Part shown: positions 31,840-39,502 of the stretch, piece after piece
Layout of the letters: the number at the start of each line of letters is the position of its first letter
Position numbering within the stretch: the stretch's first letter is position 1
Program-made: the position numbers and the translations under genes
From: Clostridia bacterium
GTDB lineage: Bacteria; Bacillota; Clostridia; TANB77; CAG-508
Assembly (NCBI GenBank): GCA_022790575.1
Contig: JAAVXM010000059.1
Location: 1-40,355, forward strand
Reading direction: 5' to 3'
Length of the DNA: 40,355 nt
The notes under the pieces: generated by a model
Told to the model about the DNA's origin: nothing
Database searches by the model: none
Seen by the model: the letters and a program-made list of their open reading frames with translations, nothing else

Positions 31840-33561
31840 TCAAAAAAAATTCCATAAGCTGATACTTACATGGTGTCCACCTTCTCCTGTTGGATTGTAT
31901 AAAGTGATAAGTACAACAATTTCTGGATTGTCTGTTTCTGCCACTCCACAAAATGATGTTACATATTTATTAGTATTAACCCCATCTTCTGATGTACCAG
32001 TTTTTCCTCCTACATTATATCCCACAACCTGTGCATTTTTTCCTGTTCCTTCTGAAACAACACTATCCATCATGCTTAAAACTTTTTCAGCATTTTCTTT
32101 CGAAATTATTTGCTCTCCTGTTTCTATTGGCATTTCTTGCATTTCTCCTGTTTGGCTATTTTGAATACTTTTAACAATTCTTGGCTTTATATATTGCCCT
32201 TTATTGGCAATTGAAGAAACTGCTGTTATCATTTGCAATGGAGTTATCTCAAATCTCTGCCCAAAACTGATTGTGGCTAATTCCACAGGACCTGCCTTTT
32301 CCTCTTTTACAAATATACTATTTGCTTCTCCTGGTAATCTAATTCCTGTTTTAGAAAATAAACCAAATTTTCTTAAATACTCATAATATTTTGTAACACC
32401 AATTTTTTGCCCTAGTCCTATAAATACTGGGTTACATGAATTCATTAGTCCCTCTCTTAAACTTTCTGAACCATGTGGTCTATAATATCTCCAACATTTT
32501 ATTCTTGTTCCTGCAACTTCTATTGCTCCTGTACAACAAAATTGACCTGGTGCATCAATATCTGTTATTATCTGTTCTTGTAATGCTGCTGAGGCTGTTA
32601 ATGTTTTAAATACTGAACCTGGTTCATATGTATCTGAAATAGCTTTGTTTCTCCACATCCCTTGTAATGCAGTTGTTTTATCTTTTTGTTCCATACTATC
32701 CCATACCTGTTTTAATTCATCTGTATATGGTTCATATGGAGTATTTAGGTTATAGCTTGGATATGTTGCCATTGCTAATATATCACCATTTCTTGGGTCC
32801 ATTGCAATAATGCTCCCTCCATCTGTACATATATTATCAATACAAGCCTCTTCTAAATATTTTTCAACTATTGATTGAATTGTCATATCTATTGTTAATA
32901 TCAAATTATTCCCATCAATTGCAGACACATAGTCCTCTATCCCTAAGCTTTCACCTGAAGCATTTGTTTGTCTTTCAATCTTTCCATTTTTCCCCTTCAA
33001 TTCTTCATCATATTTTGCCTCAACTCCATCAAGCCCTTGATTATCACTTCCACAAAATCCAATTACTTGTGCCGCTAAATCATTATATGGATAATATCTT
33101 TTTGCATCTTCATCAATATTTATACCTGTTGTTATATTATTTTCTTCCATCCATTTTCTTAATTCATTTGTTTTTTCTTTATCCACTTTTCTAATTATTG
33201 TTTCAATCGAACTTCTTTTACTAACCTTTTTTAATACTTTATCATAGTCTAATTCAAAAATATCACATAAAGCTTTTGTAACTTTTTCTTTATCTTCTTT
33301 TGCAATATTAGTAGGATTAACATTTACTGTTTCAACACTTGAACTAACTGCTAAAATGTATTTTCCTGTACTATCATAAATTGTTCCTCTTTTAGCAGTT
33401 ACACTCCTACTTTGTGCTTGTTGCCCACTTGCCATTTTGCGCAACTCCACTCCCCAGATTAGTTGTATGTATCCTATCCTTGTGGTTAGTAACATAACAA
33501 GTATTATTACTATTAATAATAAATTCCTCATTTTCTTTTTATTTGTTAATGAAATTGGCAT
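31840..33561 (-). CDS. Class B penicillin-binding protein, SpoVD/FtsI type, with divergent C-terminus
   Basis: The 573-aa transpeptidase cross-links peptidoglycan at the outer membrane face. One N-terminal helix (about 12-32) anchors it. The PBP dimerisation domain follows (SVTAKRGTIYD). The transpeptidase motifs are intact: S316-V-F-K319, S375-C-N377 and K520-T-G522. After the strand IVVLITLYNPTGEGGH, where relatives continue into a GGxVAAPV-type terminal helix, this protein ends abruptly with HVSISLWNFF. The last helix is therefore missing or replaced, by a frameshift or by joining to the accessory region that starts right after. SpoVD makes spore cortex and FtsI the septum; I cannot decide between them. 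The start codon lies in a perfect hairpin at 33557-33593. Confidence 0.88.
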   Translation of the reverse strand: MPISLTNKKKMRNLLLIVIILVMLLTTRIGYIQLIWGVELRKMASGQQAQSRSVTAKRGTIYDSTGKYILAVSSSVETVNVNPTNIAKEDKEKVTKALCDIFELDYDKVLKKVSKRSSIETIIRKVDKEKTNELRKWMEENNITTGINIDEDAKRYYPYNDLAAQVIGFCGSDNQGLDGVEAKYDEELKGKNGKIERQTNASGESLGIEDYVSAIDGNNLILTIDMTIQSIVEKYLEEACIDNICTDGGSIIAMDPRNGDILAMATYPSYNLNTPYEPYTDELKQVWDSMEQKDKTTALQGMWRNKAISDTYEPGSVFKTLTASAALQEQIITDIDAPGQFCCTGAIEVAGTRIKCWRYYRPHGSESLREGLMNSCNPVFIGLGQKIGVTKYYEYLRKFGLFSKTGIRLPGEANSIFVKEEKAGPVELATISFGQRFEITPLQMITAVSSIANKGQYIKPRIVKSIQNSQTGEMQEMPIETGEQIISKENAEKVLSMMDSVVSEGTGKNAQVVGYNVGGKTGTSEDGVNTNKYVTSFCGVAETDNPEIVVLITLYNPTGEGGHHVSISLWNFF

Positions 33562-33593
33562 AGAATTAAAATCACCCCTTTTAATTCTATGCC
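33557..33593 (-). promoter_or_regulatory. Perfect 15-bp hairpin enclosing the PBP start codon, ribosome site in the loop
   Basis: GGCATAGAATTAAAA (33557-33571) is exactly complementary to TTTTAATTCTATGCC (33579-33593), with a 7-nt loop. In the mRNA the AUG (33559-33561) lies in the 3' arm, and the Shine-Dalgarno-like AAGGGGUGA falls at the loop. No T run follows, so it is not a simple terminator. The arrangement suggests translational control of the PBP, or a barrier between mazF and the PBP. Confidence 0.7.
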
Positions 33594-33609
33594 ATTTATC
33601 TATATTATA

Positions 33610-33957
33610 TTATTCCAAACCAAAACTTACACCTAGTGCATTGTTTAATTTATTCATTATTTGAGTGTCATCAATATGACCTATTTTCTCTTTTAATCTA
33701 CTTTTATCTATTGTTCTTATTTGTTCAGCAAGTACTACTGAATTGTTCTTAAGTCCACTTGTATTCTCTCCTAATTCTATATGTGTTGGCAGTTTCGTTT
33801 TATTAGTTTGAGAAGTTATGGCTGCTGCAATTACAGTTGGACTATATTTATTTCCTAAATCGTTTTGTATTATTAAAACTGGTCTTACTCCTCCCTGCTC
33901 TGAACCCACAACTGGACTTAAATCTGCATAAAACATATCGCCTCTTTTTACTACCAT
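33610..33957 (-). CDS. mazF: MazF/PemK-family endoribonuclease toxin
   Basis: The start is the ATG at 33957 with AGGAG 7 nt upstream; the GTG at 33966 overlaps that site. The 115-aa product has the full MazF fold, beginning [20 protein letters not shown] and then [18 protein letters not shown] and [24 protein letters not shown]. The conserved Arg and Thr of the RNase site are present. MazF cuts single-stranded mRNA at short sequences. No MazE-like antitoxin gene is visible on either side: the upstream 115 nt is non-coding and the downstream gene is the PBP. In many Bacillota mazF follows alr or a small antitoxin, so its place among envelope genes is unusual. Confidence 0.92.
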   Translation of the reverse strand: MVVKRGDMFYADLSPVVGSEQGGVRPVLIIQNDLGNKYSPTVIAAAITSQTNKTKLPTHIELGENTSGLKNNSVVLAEQIRTIDKSRLKEKIGHIDDTQIMNKLNNALGVSFGLE

Positions 33958-34002
33958 TTTCTTCACTCCTAAAACTACAATTTAAAGTCTATATATTCGT
34001 AT

Positions 34003-34031
34003 TTTTTAAACTTAGTTTGAAGTAAAGTCAA
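34003..34031 (-). promoter_or_regulatory. Possible promoter for mazF
   Basis: TTGACT (34026-34031) is followed after 17 nt by TAAAAA (34003-34008), a weak -10. It lies in the 106-nt gap between the GerS-like gene and mazF, consistent with separate transcription of mazF. Confidence 0.35.
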
Positions 34032-34072
34032 TAGTATTTTACAATTACATATTATAATAAAGTGTACATATA

Positions 34073-34687
34073 TTATTTTGTACTATTTACCTTTACCTCA
34101 TTATATAATATGTAAATTGTCGTTTTTTGTTTATTGTCTTTAATTTCCATTTGGGTTGGCTTATTTGTTTTTTTATCTATATGTAAAAGTTTTTCTTGTA
34201 TATAAATATTTTCATTTTTATTACTTGTTTTCATTATTATTTCTTCATCTTTTTCTTCATATAATGATTTACTGTCGTTTTTATAATTTTCTATAAAACC
34301 ATGTAAATCTAAACAACTATCACCTAAATAACTGTAATTTTCTATAATTTTATTTAGATTAAGATTGCTGTTTTCTATTTTCAGATTTGTTCCATCATTT
34401 TCTAATATTACACCTGCTATGTTATTTGGCTCAATTACTTCTTGTCTGCTTATATTGGGACTTTGGTATGTTTGTTTTAATAAATATTTGTTATTATTTT
34501 TATTACTTGTTATATTTACCATTACTTGTGCCTCATATGAACTAATGTTTAAAATATAATCTACGATTTCTTGACTATTTTTATTATTTCCAATTTTCAA
34601 ATCTTTAACCCTATTTTTATAAAAAATCACACAAATAATTGTAATAACTATAATTAATAACAACATTAACCAATATTTCTTTTTCAT
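34073..34687 (-). CDS. GerS-like germination protein, membrane-anchored
   Basis: The 204-aa protein has an N-terminal membrane helix (about 5-23; IIVITIICVIF) and an extracytoplasmic domain of alternating beta strands (QVMVNITSNKNNNKYLLKQTY, IAGVILENDGTNLKIENSNL, THIDKKT-like IDKKTNKPTQMEI). This fits the LolA-fold family to which clostridial GerS belongs. In C. difficile GerS is a lipoprotein that binds and activates CwlD. Here a lipobox is not convincing: a Cys is present in TIIC, but the preceding Ile is atypical. The cwlD gene lies only 3.7 kb upstream in the same orientation, which supports the call. It starts 23 nt after the dus terminator. Confidence 0.65.
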   Translation of the reverse strand: MKKKYWLMLLLIIVITIICVIFYKNRVKDLKIGNNKNSQEIVDYILNISSYEAQVMVNITSNKNNNKYLLKQTYQSPNISRQEVIEPNNIAGVILENDGTNLKIENSNLNLNKIIENYSYLGDSCLDLHGFIENYKNDSKSLYEEKDEEIIMKTSNKNENIYIQEKLLHIDKKTNKPTQMEIKDNKQKTTIYILYNEVKVNSTK

Positions 34688-34709
34688 AAAAAAACACTCT
34701 CCTTATATC

Positions 34710-34737
34710 AAAAAAGAACTAATATAAAATTAGTTCT
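34710..34737 (-). terminator. Intrinsic terminator/attenuator between dus and the GerS-like gene
   Basis: AGAACTAAT (34715-34723) pairs with ATTAGTTCT (34729-34737) across a 5-nt loop, with TTTTTTG after it on the minus strand. It begins directly after the dus stop. Only ~22 nt separate it from the next start codon, so the GerS-like gene has almost no room for its own promoter and may depend on read-through. Confidence 0.75.
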
Positions 34738-34738
34738 A

Positions 34739-35725
34739 CTATACTATATTTTGAAGATATGTGAAATATTCTTCTATTTTTTGCATTAATTCTTCTTTGT
34801 TATTAATATGATTTATTTCATTCCTAAAAATACTTGCCTCTGGTAAATTTCTAGCATACCACGCAATGTGTTTCCTCATTTCATTAAGAGCAACAATCTC
34901 TCCTTTTTCTAAAATATCTAACTCTATATGTTCTTTCAAAATCTGATATCTTTCTTGACTTGTAGGTTTTACCATCTTTTCACCTGTTTTTAGGTAATGT
35001 TGTATTTGTTCAAATATCCATGGATTTCCCATACTACCTCTGCCAATCATAATACCATCTACACCAGTATATTCAAACATATCTTCTGCACTTTTTTCAT
35101 CAATTATATCTCCATTCCCAATTACTGGTATATTAACTGATTGCTTAACCTTTTTTATAATCTCTAAATCTACTTTATTACCATAAAACTCTTCTCTTGT
35201 TCTACCATGTATTGTAATTGCAGATATTCCATTTCTTTCTGCTATTTGTGCAAGTTCACATGCCACAATATTTTTATCATTCCAGCCTTTTCTGAATTTC
35301 AATGTTACTGGCTTTGTTGCACTATTTACAACAGCTTTTATAATTTCTTCTGCTTTTTCTAAGTCCAATAAAAGCCTACTTCCATCTCCATTTTTTACTA
35401 CTTTTGGAGCAGGACATCCCATATTTATATCTACAATGTCACATAATGGACTTATATGTTTTGCAGCAAATGCCATTGTTTCTGGGTCACTTCCAAAAAT
35501 CTGCATACTTATAGGGACTTTTTCTCCATCAGTTTTTAATAATCTTTTAGTCTTTTCATCTCCATAATATAATGCTTTTGAACTAACCATCTCTGTACAT
35601 ACTAAACCTGGATTGAATTTTTCTGCTATAATTCTAAAAGGCAGGTCTGTTACACCTGCCATTGGAGCTAATATTAAGTTATTTTTTAGTTCTATATTTC
35701 CTATTCTTAGTGTTTTTAAGTACAT
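34739..35725 (-). CDS. dusB: tRNA-dihydrouridine synthase (DusB family)
   Basis: The 328-aa flavoenzyme reduces uridines in tRNA to dihydrouridine using NADPH and FMN. The TIM-barrel opening LAPMAGVTDLPFR, the catalytic cysteine in NMGCPAPKV, the RNA/FMN-binding TLKFRKGW and ITIHGRTR, the GNGDI loop and the FMN phosphate-binding GVDGIMIGRGSMGNPW are all present, followed by a C-terminal helical domain. Length is normal for DusB. AAAGGGGAC precedes the ATG, and the gene begins 14 nt after rodA, so it shares the minD-rodA transcript. A terminator follows its stop. Confidence 0.94.
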   Translation of the reverse strand: MYLKTLRIGNIELKNNLILAPMAGVTDLPFRIIAEKFNPGLVCTEMVSSKALYYGDEKTKRLLKTDGEKVPISMQIFGSDPETMAFAAKHISPLCDIVDINMGCPAPKVVKNGDGSRLLLDLEKAEEIIKAVVNSATKPVTLKFRKGWNDKNIVACELAQIAERNGISAITIHGRTREEFYGNKVDLEIIKKVKQSVNIPVIGNGDIIDEKSAEDMFEYTGVDGIMIGRGSMGNPWIFEQIQHYLKTGEKMVKPTSQERYQILKEHIELDILEKGEIVALNEMRKHIAWYARNLPEASIFRNEINHINNKEELMQKIEEYFTYLQNIV

Positions 35726-35739
35726 CTTTTTTGTCCCCT

Positions 35740-36852
35740 TTATTTATTAAACATTCCATTTTTTCTTTGACTACTAATATTTAATAATATTCCTAAACAC
35801 ATAAAGCTTGTCATCATTGAACTACCACCATAACTAACAAATAATAGTGGAACTCCTGTTATAGGCAATATTCCCATTGTCATTCCTATATTTTCTAATG
35901 TGTGGAATAAAAATATTCCTGCTATCCCTACTGCTATGTAGGCTCCAGCCTCATCTTTTATCCCTTTTGCAACTTGTATTGACTTTATTATTATTACTAT
36001 ATTCAATATTATTACACTACCAGCTACTATAAATCCCATCTCTTCTCCTATTACAGAAAATATGAAATCTGTAGTTTTTGGATGCAAGTAACCTAGCTGT
36101 GTTTGGTTTCCAGATAAAATTCCCATTCCTGTAATTTGACCTGCTCCTATTGCTAGTTTTGATTGTAATACATTGTAACCTGCCCCTCTTGGGTCTGCTT
36201 CTGGATTTAGATAAGTTTCTATTCTCTGCTTTGCATGATTTGGTAATAAAAAGTTGTATGAAACAGGTACTGCTATTGCAACTATTACAAATGCAGTTAT
36301 AATATACTTTTTGTCTATTCCAGCAACAAATATCATTAATAAAAATGATATCATATATGCTGCTGCTGTTCCATAGTCTGGCTCAATTACAATTAAGATT
36401 AATGGTACTGCTATTATTAATAGTATAATTCCTAATTTGTGAATTTTGTTTATTTGTGACCTTCCTTTTACTTGCAACATTGACATTATATATGCTAAAA
36501 ATATTATTACAAATACTTTCGATAACTCAGATGGCTGTAATGAAAATGCACCATCTCCAATGTCAAACCAACTCCTTGCTCCATTAATTGGTTCAGTAAA
36601 TAGTACTGCAATTAATGATATTATTGACATACCATATAATATAGGAGATAATCTTACAATAATTTTATAGTCAATCATCATAACTATTGTCATTATTGCA
36701 ATACTTACCCCCAACCAAACTCCTTGTTTTTTAAATTCATCTAAGCCAGAATCATATGATGCAGAAAATAATGCAACTAGTCCAATTGTACATAATGCAA
36801 TTGCACATATTGGTATCCACCATTCAATTTTTCTAAAATTCCTTATATTCAT
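35740..36852 (-). CDS. rodA: RodA/FtsW-type SEDS peptidoglycan polymerase
   Basis: The 370-aa integral membrane protein has about ten helices. It polymerises lipid II glycan strands with a class B PBP partner. SEDS landmarks are present: NGARSWFDIG, FSLQPSELSKV, the EPDYGTA loop with the conserved acidic residue, the LLPNHAKQRI and LNPEADPRGAGYNVLQSKLAIGAG loop, and the ending GVPLLFVSYGGSSMM. Its place just after minE and close to minD is typical of clostridial rod-shape clusters, so RodA is preferred over FtsW, but sequence alone does not settle it. A 46-nt gap separates it from minE. Confidence 0.92.
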   Translation of the reverse strand: MNIRNFRKIEWWIPICAIALCTIGLVALFSASYDSGLDEFKKQGVWLGVSIAIMTIVMMIDYKIIVRLSPILYGMSIISLIAVLFTEPINGARSWFDIGDGAFSLQPSELSKVFVIIFLAYIMSMLQVKGRSQINKIHKLGIILLIIAVPLILIVIEPDYGTAAAYMISFLLMIFVAGIDKKYIITAFVIVAIAVPVSYNFLLPNHAKQRIETYLNPEADPRGAGYNVLQSKLAIGAGQITGMGILSGNQTQLGYLHPKTTDFIFSVIGEEMGFIVAGSVIILNIVIIIKSIQVAKGIKDEAGAYIAVGIAGIFLFHTLENIGMTMGILPITGVPLLFVSYGGSSMMTSFMCLGILLNISSQRKNGMFNK

Positions 36853-36898
36853 CTAATCACTCTTTTTATCTTTTTTCTGAATTTCGTTTTTGTCTCTA

Positions 36899-37363
36899 CT
36901 AGCCATTTATGTTTTCTGTGTTTGAGTCGTTTTGTTCAACTTCCTTTTTTTCTTCTTGCTTTTGCTCTTGACTTTCTACTATTGGTTCTTCTTGTACTTC
37001 TTCTATTTGAGTTACTTCTTCTTGATTACTTTTTATCTCTGGCTCTACGTTTGTGTTTAGTCTTCCTTCATCTTTTATATTTAATATTGGAATATTCGCA
37101 TATAACGCTGGAATACCATTTGTTCCATCATTGTTCTCTTTGTTTGTTAGTTTTACATCCATAGCCGCTTCGTCTATGTCTATATATTTTTTTATTACTT
37201 CTATTATCTCTTGTTTCATTAAATCTAAAAAGTCTGCTGATACATTTGCTCTATCTTGCATTAATACTAAATGTAATCTTTCTTTTGCGGCGTCTTTAGA
37301 TTTTAATGTTTGCTCTTCTTTTTTTGTCTTGTTCTTTAAAAATTTCATTATGCGTTCAAACAT
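36899..37363 (-). CDS. minE: MinE cell-division topological factor with acidic C-terminal tail
   Basis: The first ~95 residues are a normal MinE: an N-terminal membrane/MinD-binding segment (MFERIMKFLKNK), ERLHLVLMQDRANVSADFLDLMKQEIIEVI, then the beta strand region with ALYANIPI. MinE triggers MinD ATPase at the membrane and drives pole-to-pole oscillation. The family is usually about 85-95 aa; here a ~55-residue Glu/Gln-rich tail (VQEEPIVESQEQKQEEKKEV) follows, probably disordered. It starts 24 nt after the minD stop, so the two are co-transcribed. Confidence 0.92.
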   Translation of the reverse strand: MFERIMKFLKNKTKKEEQTLKSKDAAKERLHLVLMQDRANVSADFLDLMKQEIIEVIKKYIDIDEAAMDVKLTNKENNDGTNGIPALYANIPILNIKDEGRLNTNVEPEIKSNQEEVTQIEEVQEEPIVESQEQKQEEKKEVEQNDSNTENING

Positions 37364-37387
37364 TATTTATTAACCTCCAACTTTTGT

Positions 37388-38179
37388 TTATTTTTTTAAT
37401 AAGCGTTTTAATTTTGCAAATAATCCTTTGTCTTTTCCAGGTATAGTTACTTCTATATTCTCTCCTAACACTCTTTTAGCAATTTCTAAATATGCCTTTC
37501 CTGATGGTGCTTTTCTATTTTGTATTACAGGCTCTCCTTTGTTTGTTTGTGTTATTATGTACTCATCATCTGGTACTACTCCTATTAAGTCTATTGATAA
37601 AAGGTCTACTATATCATTTACATCCATCATTTCGCCTTTTCTAACCATGTTTGGTCTTATTCTGTTTATTACTAATTCTGGATTTTTTATTTCAGAAGCT
37701 TCTAATAATCCTATGATTCTATCAGCATCTCTAATTGAGGATATTTCTGCCGTTGTTACTACAATAGCACGATTTGCTCCTGCTATAGCATTTTTAAATC
37801 CTTGCTCTATTCCTGCTGGACAGTCTATAAGTATATAGTCAAATTCTTCTTTTAATTTATCAACTAATGTTTTCATTTGTTCTTCATTTACTGCACTTTT
37901 ATCTCTTGTTTGTGCCGCTGGTAATAAATATAACTCTTTAAATCTTTTATCTTTTATTAAAGCTTGTCTTAATTTACATTTTTCTTCTACAACATCTACT
38001 ATGTCATATACTATTCTGTTCTCAAGCCCCATTACTACATCTAGATTTCTTAAGCCAATATCTGTATCTACTAAAACAACTTTTTTTCCTTCTAAAGCTA
38101 AACTTGAACCTAAATTTGCTGTTGTTGTTGTCTTTCCAACTCCACCTTTTCCTGATGTTATAACTATAACTTCTCCCAT
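37388..38179 (-). CDS. minD: MinD septum-site-determining ATPase
   Basis: The 263-aa ParA-family ATPase has the deviant Walker A GKGGVGKTTTTANLG, switch regions VDTDIGLRNLD and the LIDCPAGIEQGF motif. Its C-terminal amphipathic helix (KGLFAKLKRLLKK) binds the membrane when ATP is bound. It recruits MinC and MinE to position the septum. AAGGAGGG precedes the ATG, and a near-consensus promoter at 38224-38252 begins the minD-minE-rodA-dus transcript. No minC is adjacent; the upstream gene is cwlD. Confidence 0.96.
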   Translation of the reverse strand: MGEVIVITSGKGGVGKTTTTANLGSSLALEGKKVVLVDTDIGLRNLDVVMGLENRIVYDIVDVVEEKCKLRQALIKDKRFKELYLLPAAQTRDKSAVNEEQMKTLVDKLKEEFDYILIDCPAGIEQGFKNAIAGANRAIVVTTAEISSIRDADRIIGLLEASEIKNPELVINRIRPNMVRKGEMMDVNDIVDLLSIDLIGVVPDDEYIITQTNKGEPVIQNRKAPSGKAYLEIAKRVLGENIEVTIPGKDKGLFAKLKRLLKK

Positions 38180-38223
38180 ATTTTCCCTCCTTAGGCTATA
38201 ATTATCCTAAATTTTACATTAAT

Positions 38224-38252
38224 ATAATACACTCAAAATGCCAAAAAGTCAA
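38224..38252 (-). promoter_or_regulatory. Promoter of the minD-minE-rodA-dus operon
   Basis: On the minus strand TTGACT (38247-38252) and TATTAT (38224-38229) are 17 nt apart, about 45 nt before the minD start. This is the best vegetative promoter in the core block. Confidence 0.75.
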
Positions 38253-38370
38253 TGAGTTTCAATAAATTTAAGGAAAAAATTGTTATTGTTTTTATATAAT
38301 TATTATTTGCTGGGTTAATGTATTAACAGATTTTATCTTTTGTGTTTATATTTAATACACTTGCACAAAA

Positions 38371-38404
38371 CAAGTCAAAACCACATCTCTGTGGTCTTGA
38401 CTTG
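38371..38404 (-). terminator. Intrinsic terminator after cwlD
   Basis: A 14-bp stem (38371-38384 with 38391-38404, 6-nt loop; one G-U pair when read on the minus strand) follows the cwlD stop by 3 nt and is trailed by TTTTG. It isolates cwlD from the minD operon. Confidence 0.85.
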
Positions 38405-38407
38405 TTT

Positions 38408-39115
38408 TTATTCATAAAAATAATTTATTATTCCATTATATATTCCCCATGCAAGTTTATTTTGATATTCGTCTTCAAGTAATAGTTTTTCTTCTGCCGG
38501 ATTTGATAAAAATCCACATTCTACTATAGTTGTTGGTATTTCTACATGTTTTACTATGTATATATTCTCTATTGTTTTTGCAACTCTATTGTTTTCTCTT
38601 TGTATTGCTTCATTTAAATTGCTTTGTATTAATGTTGCAAGCTTTTTCCCTTGCTCGCTTTTTCCATTATAAAATGTTTGCCATCCATCATATTGTTGTT
38701 GTGGTATTTTGTTTAGATGTATAGATACAAATATATCTGCACTTGATTCATTTCCTATTTTAACTCTGTTACGTATATCTGATATTTTTTTCTGTTTCAA
38801 TGTTTTTGCATCTAAATCATATATTGCATTTTCATCTGAACGTGTTAGTATTACTGTTGTTCCACTTTGCTCTAGTAGGTTTTGTAATTTTAACGCTATT
38901 TTTAAGTTCGTTTCTGCTTCTGTTGTTCCATTACTACTTTCTGCTCCTTCATCTGGTACTCCATGTCCTGCATCTATTACTATTGTTTTTCCTGATACTG
39001 GTAATGATACTGTTGGTACCATCTCTTTTCTGTCACTTACAAATACGAACATAAATATCATTAAAAATAGCCCTAATACGGTTGCTGTTATTTTCTTTTT
39101 ATTTAAAACTATCAT
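38408..39115 (-). CDS. cwlD: N-acetylmuramoyl-L-alanine amidase CwlD (Amidase_3)
   Basis: The 235-aa zinc amidase removes the peptide from muramic acid during spore cortex maturation, a step for muramic-lactam formation needed for germination. It has one N-terminal membrane/signal helix (about 11-27). Zinc ligands are visible: H51 in IDAGHG, E66 in the TTEAETNL segment and the His of FVSIHLN. The catalytic Glu is in TIVECGFLSNP. Length and the IHLNKIPQQQYDGWQTFY segment match CwlD rather than larger LytC-type amidases. AGGGAG precedes the ATG. In clostridia its activity depends on GerS, and a GerS-like gene lies at 34073-34687. Confidence 0.88.
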   Translation of the reverse strand: MIVLNKKKITATVLGLFLMIFMFVFVSDRKEMVPTVSLPVSGKTIVIDAGHGVPDEGAESSNGTTEAETNLKIALKLQNLLEQSGTTVILTRSDENAIYDLDAKTLKQKKISDIRNRVKIGNESSADIFVSIHLNKIPQQQYDGWQTFYNGKSEQGKKLATLIQSNLNEAIQRENNRVAKTIENIYIVKHVEIPTTIVECGFLSNPAEEKLLLEDEYQNKLAWGIYNGIINYFYE

Positions 39116-39218
39116 TTCAAAAACTCCCTATATAATATTTTTACTATTATATGAGTGTTTTTGGTTTTTATGTATTTTATTTCCCATATTAAAGTTGTTG
39201 TACTCCACCCACTAACAT

Positions 39219-39260
39219 AAAAAGTACTATATGTGCCTTCACACTTTATAGTACTTTTAT
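39219..39260 (-). terminator. Terminator downstream of the variable-region gene
   Basis: AAAAGTACTATA (39220-39231) and TATAGTACTTTT (39247-39258) form a 12-bp stem, with a small inner TGTG/CACA stem. On the minus strand T residues follow. The only minus-strand gene upstream is the one ending at 39501, so its transcript probably includes the structured element at 39339-39502. Apart from these two features and the short cwlD leader, I see nothing coding in 39116-39500. Confidence 0.75.
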
Positions 39261-39338
39261 ATTTAATAATTTTCCATTTTTGTATTTTATACTCATTTCA
39301 ATTATCCTCTCACTTGTTCATACACTCCACTAAAGTAA

Positions 39339-39502
39339 AAATATAAGTTTTGAGTGAAGCTTCGAATGTAAACGGAGAAACCAGTAGTAATTCTTCATTC
39401 CTTATGGGAATAGTTCACTAAGTGAAAAGGAACCATAAGGCATGTTAGCGTTACTATAGGTTTTGAAGGAATACCGAGAAGCGAAAAGAAAAACTTATAT
39501 TT
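39339..39502 (-). other. ~164-nt structured element with 13-bp terminal inverted repeat, 3' of the variable-region gene
   Basis: AAATATAAGTTTT (39339-39351) and AAAACTTATATTT (39490-39502) are exact inverted repeats and enclose a GC-richer sequence. Inside are a perfect pair CCTTATGG/CCATAAGG and an inner TTCACTAAGTGAA hairpin. The right arm overlaps the stop codon of the upstream gene. On the minus strand it also contains TACTACTGGT, a 10-mer shared with the variable region. It has no convincing reading frame. It may be a 3' structure used in retrohoming, a non-coding RNA or a small palindromic element; which one is not decided. Confidence 0.5.

Noticed and set aside
39330..39398. 22-codon minus-strand frame starting MKNYYWFLRLHSK in the structured element
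   Set aside because: No properly spaced ribosome site, and it runs through the terminal inverted repeat. The YYW resemblance to the variable region is better explained at DNA level.
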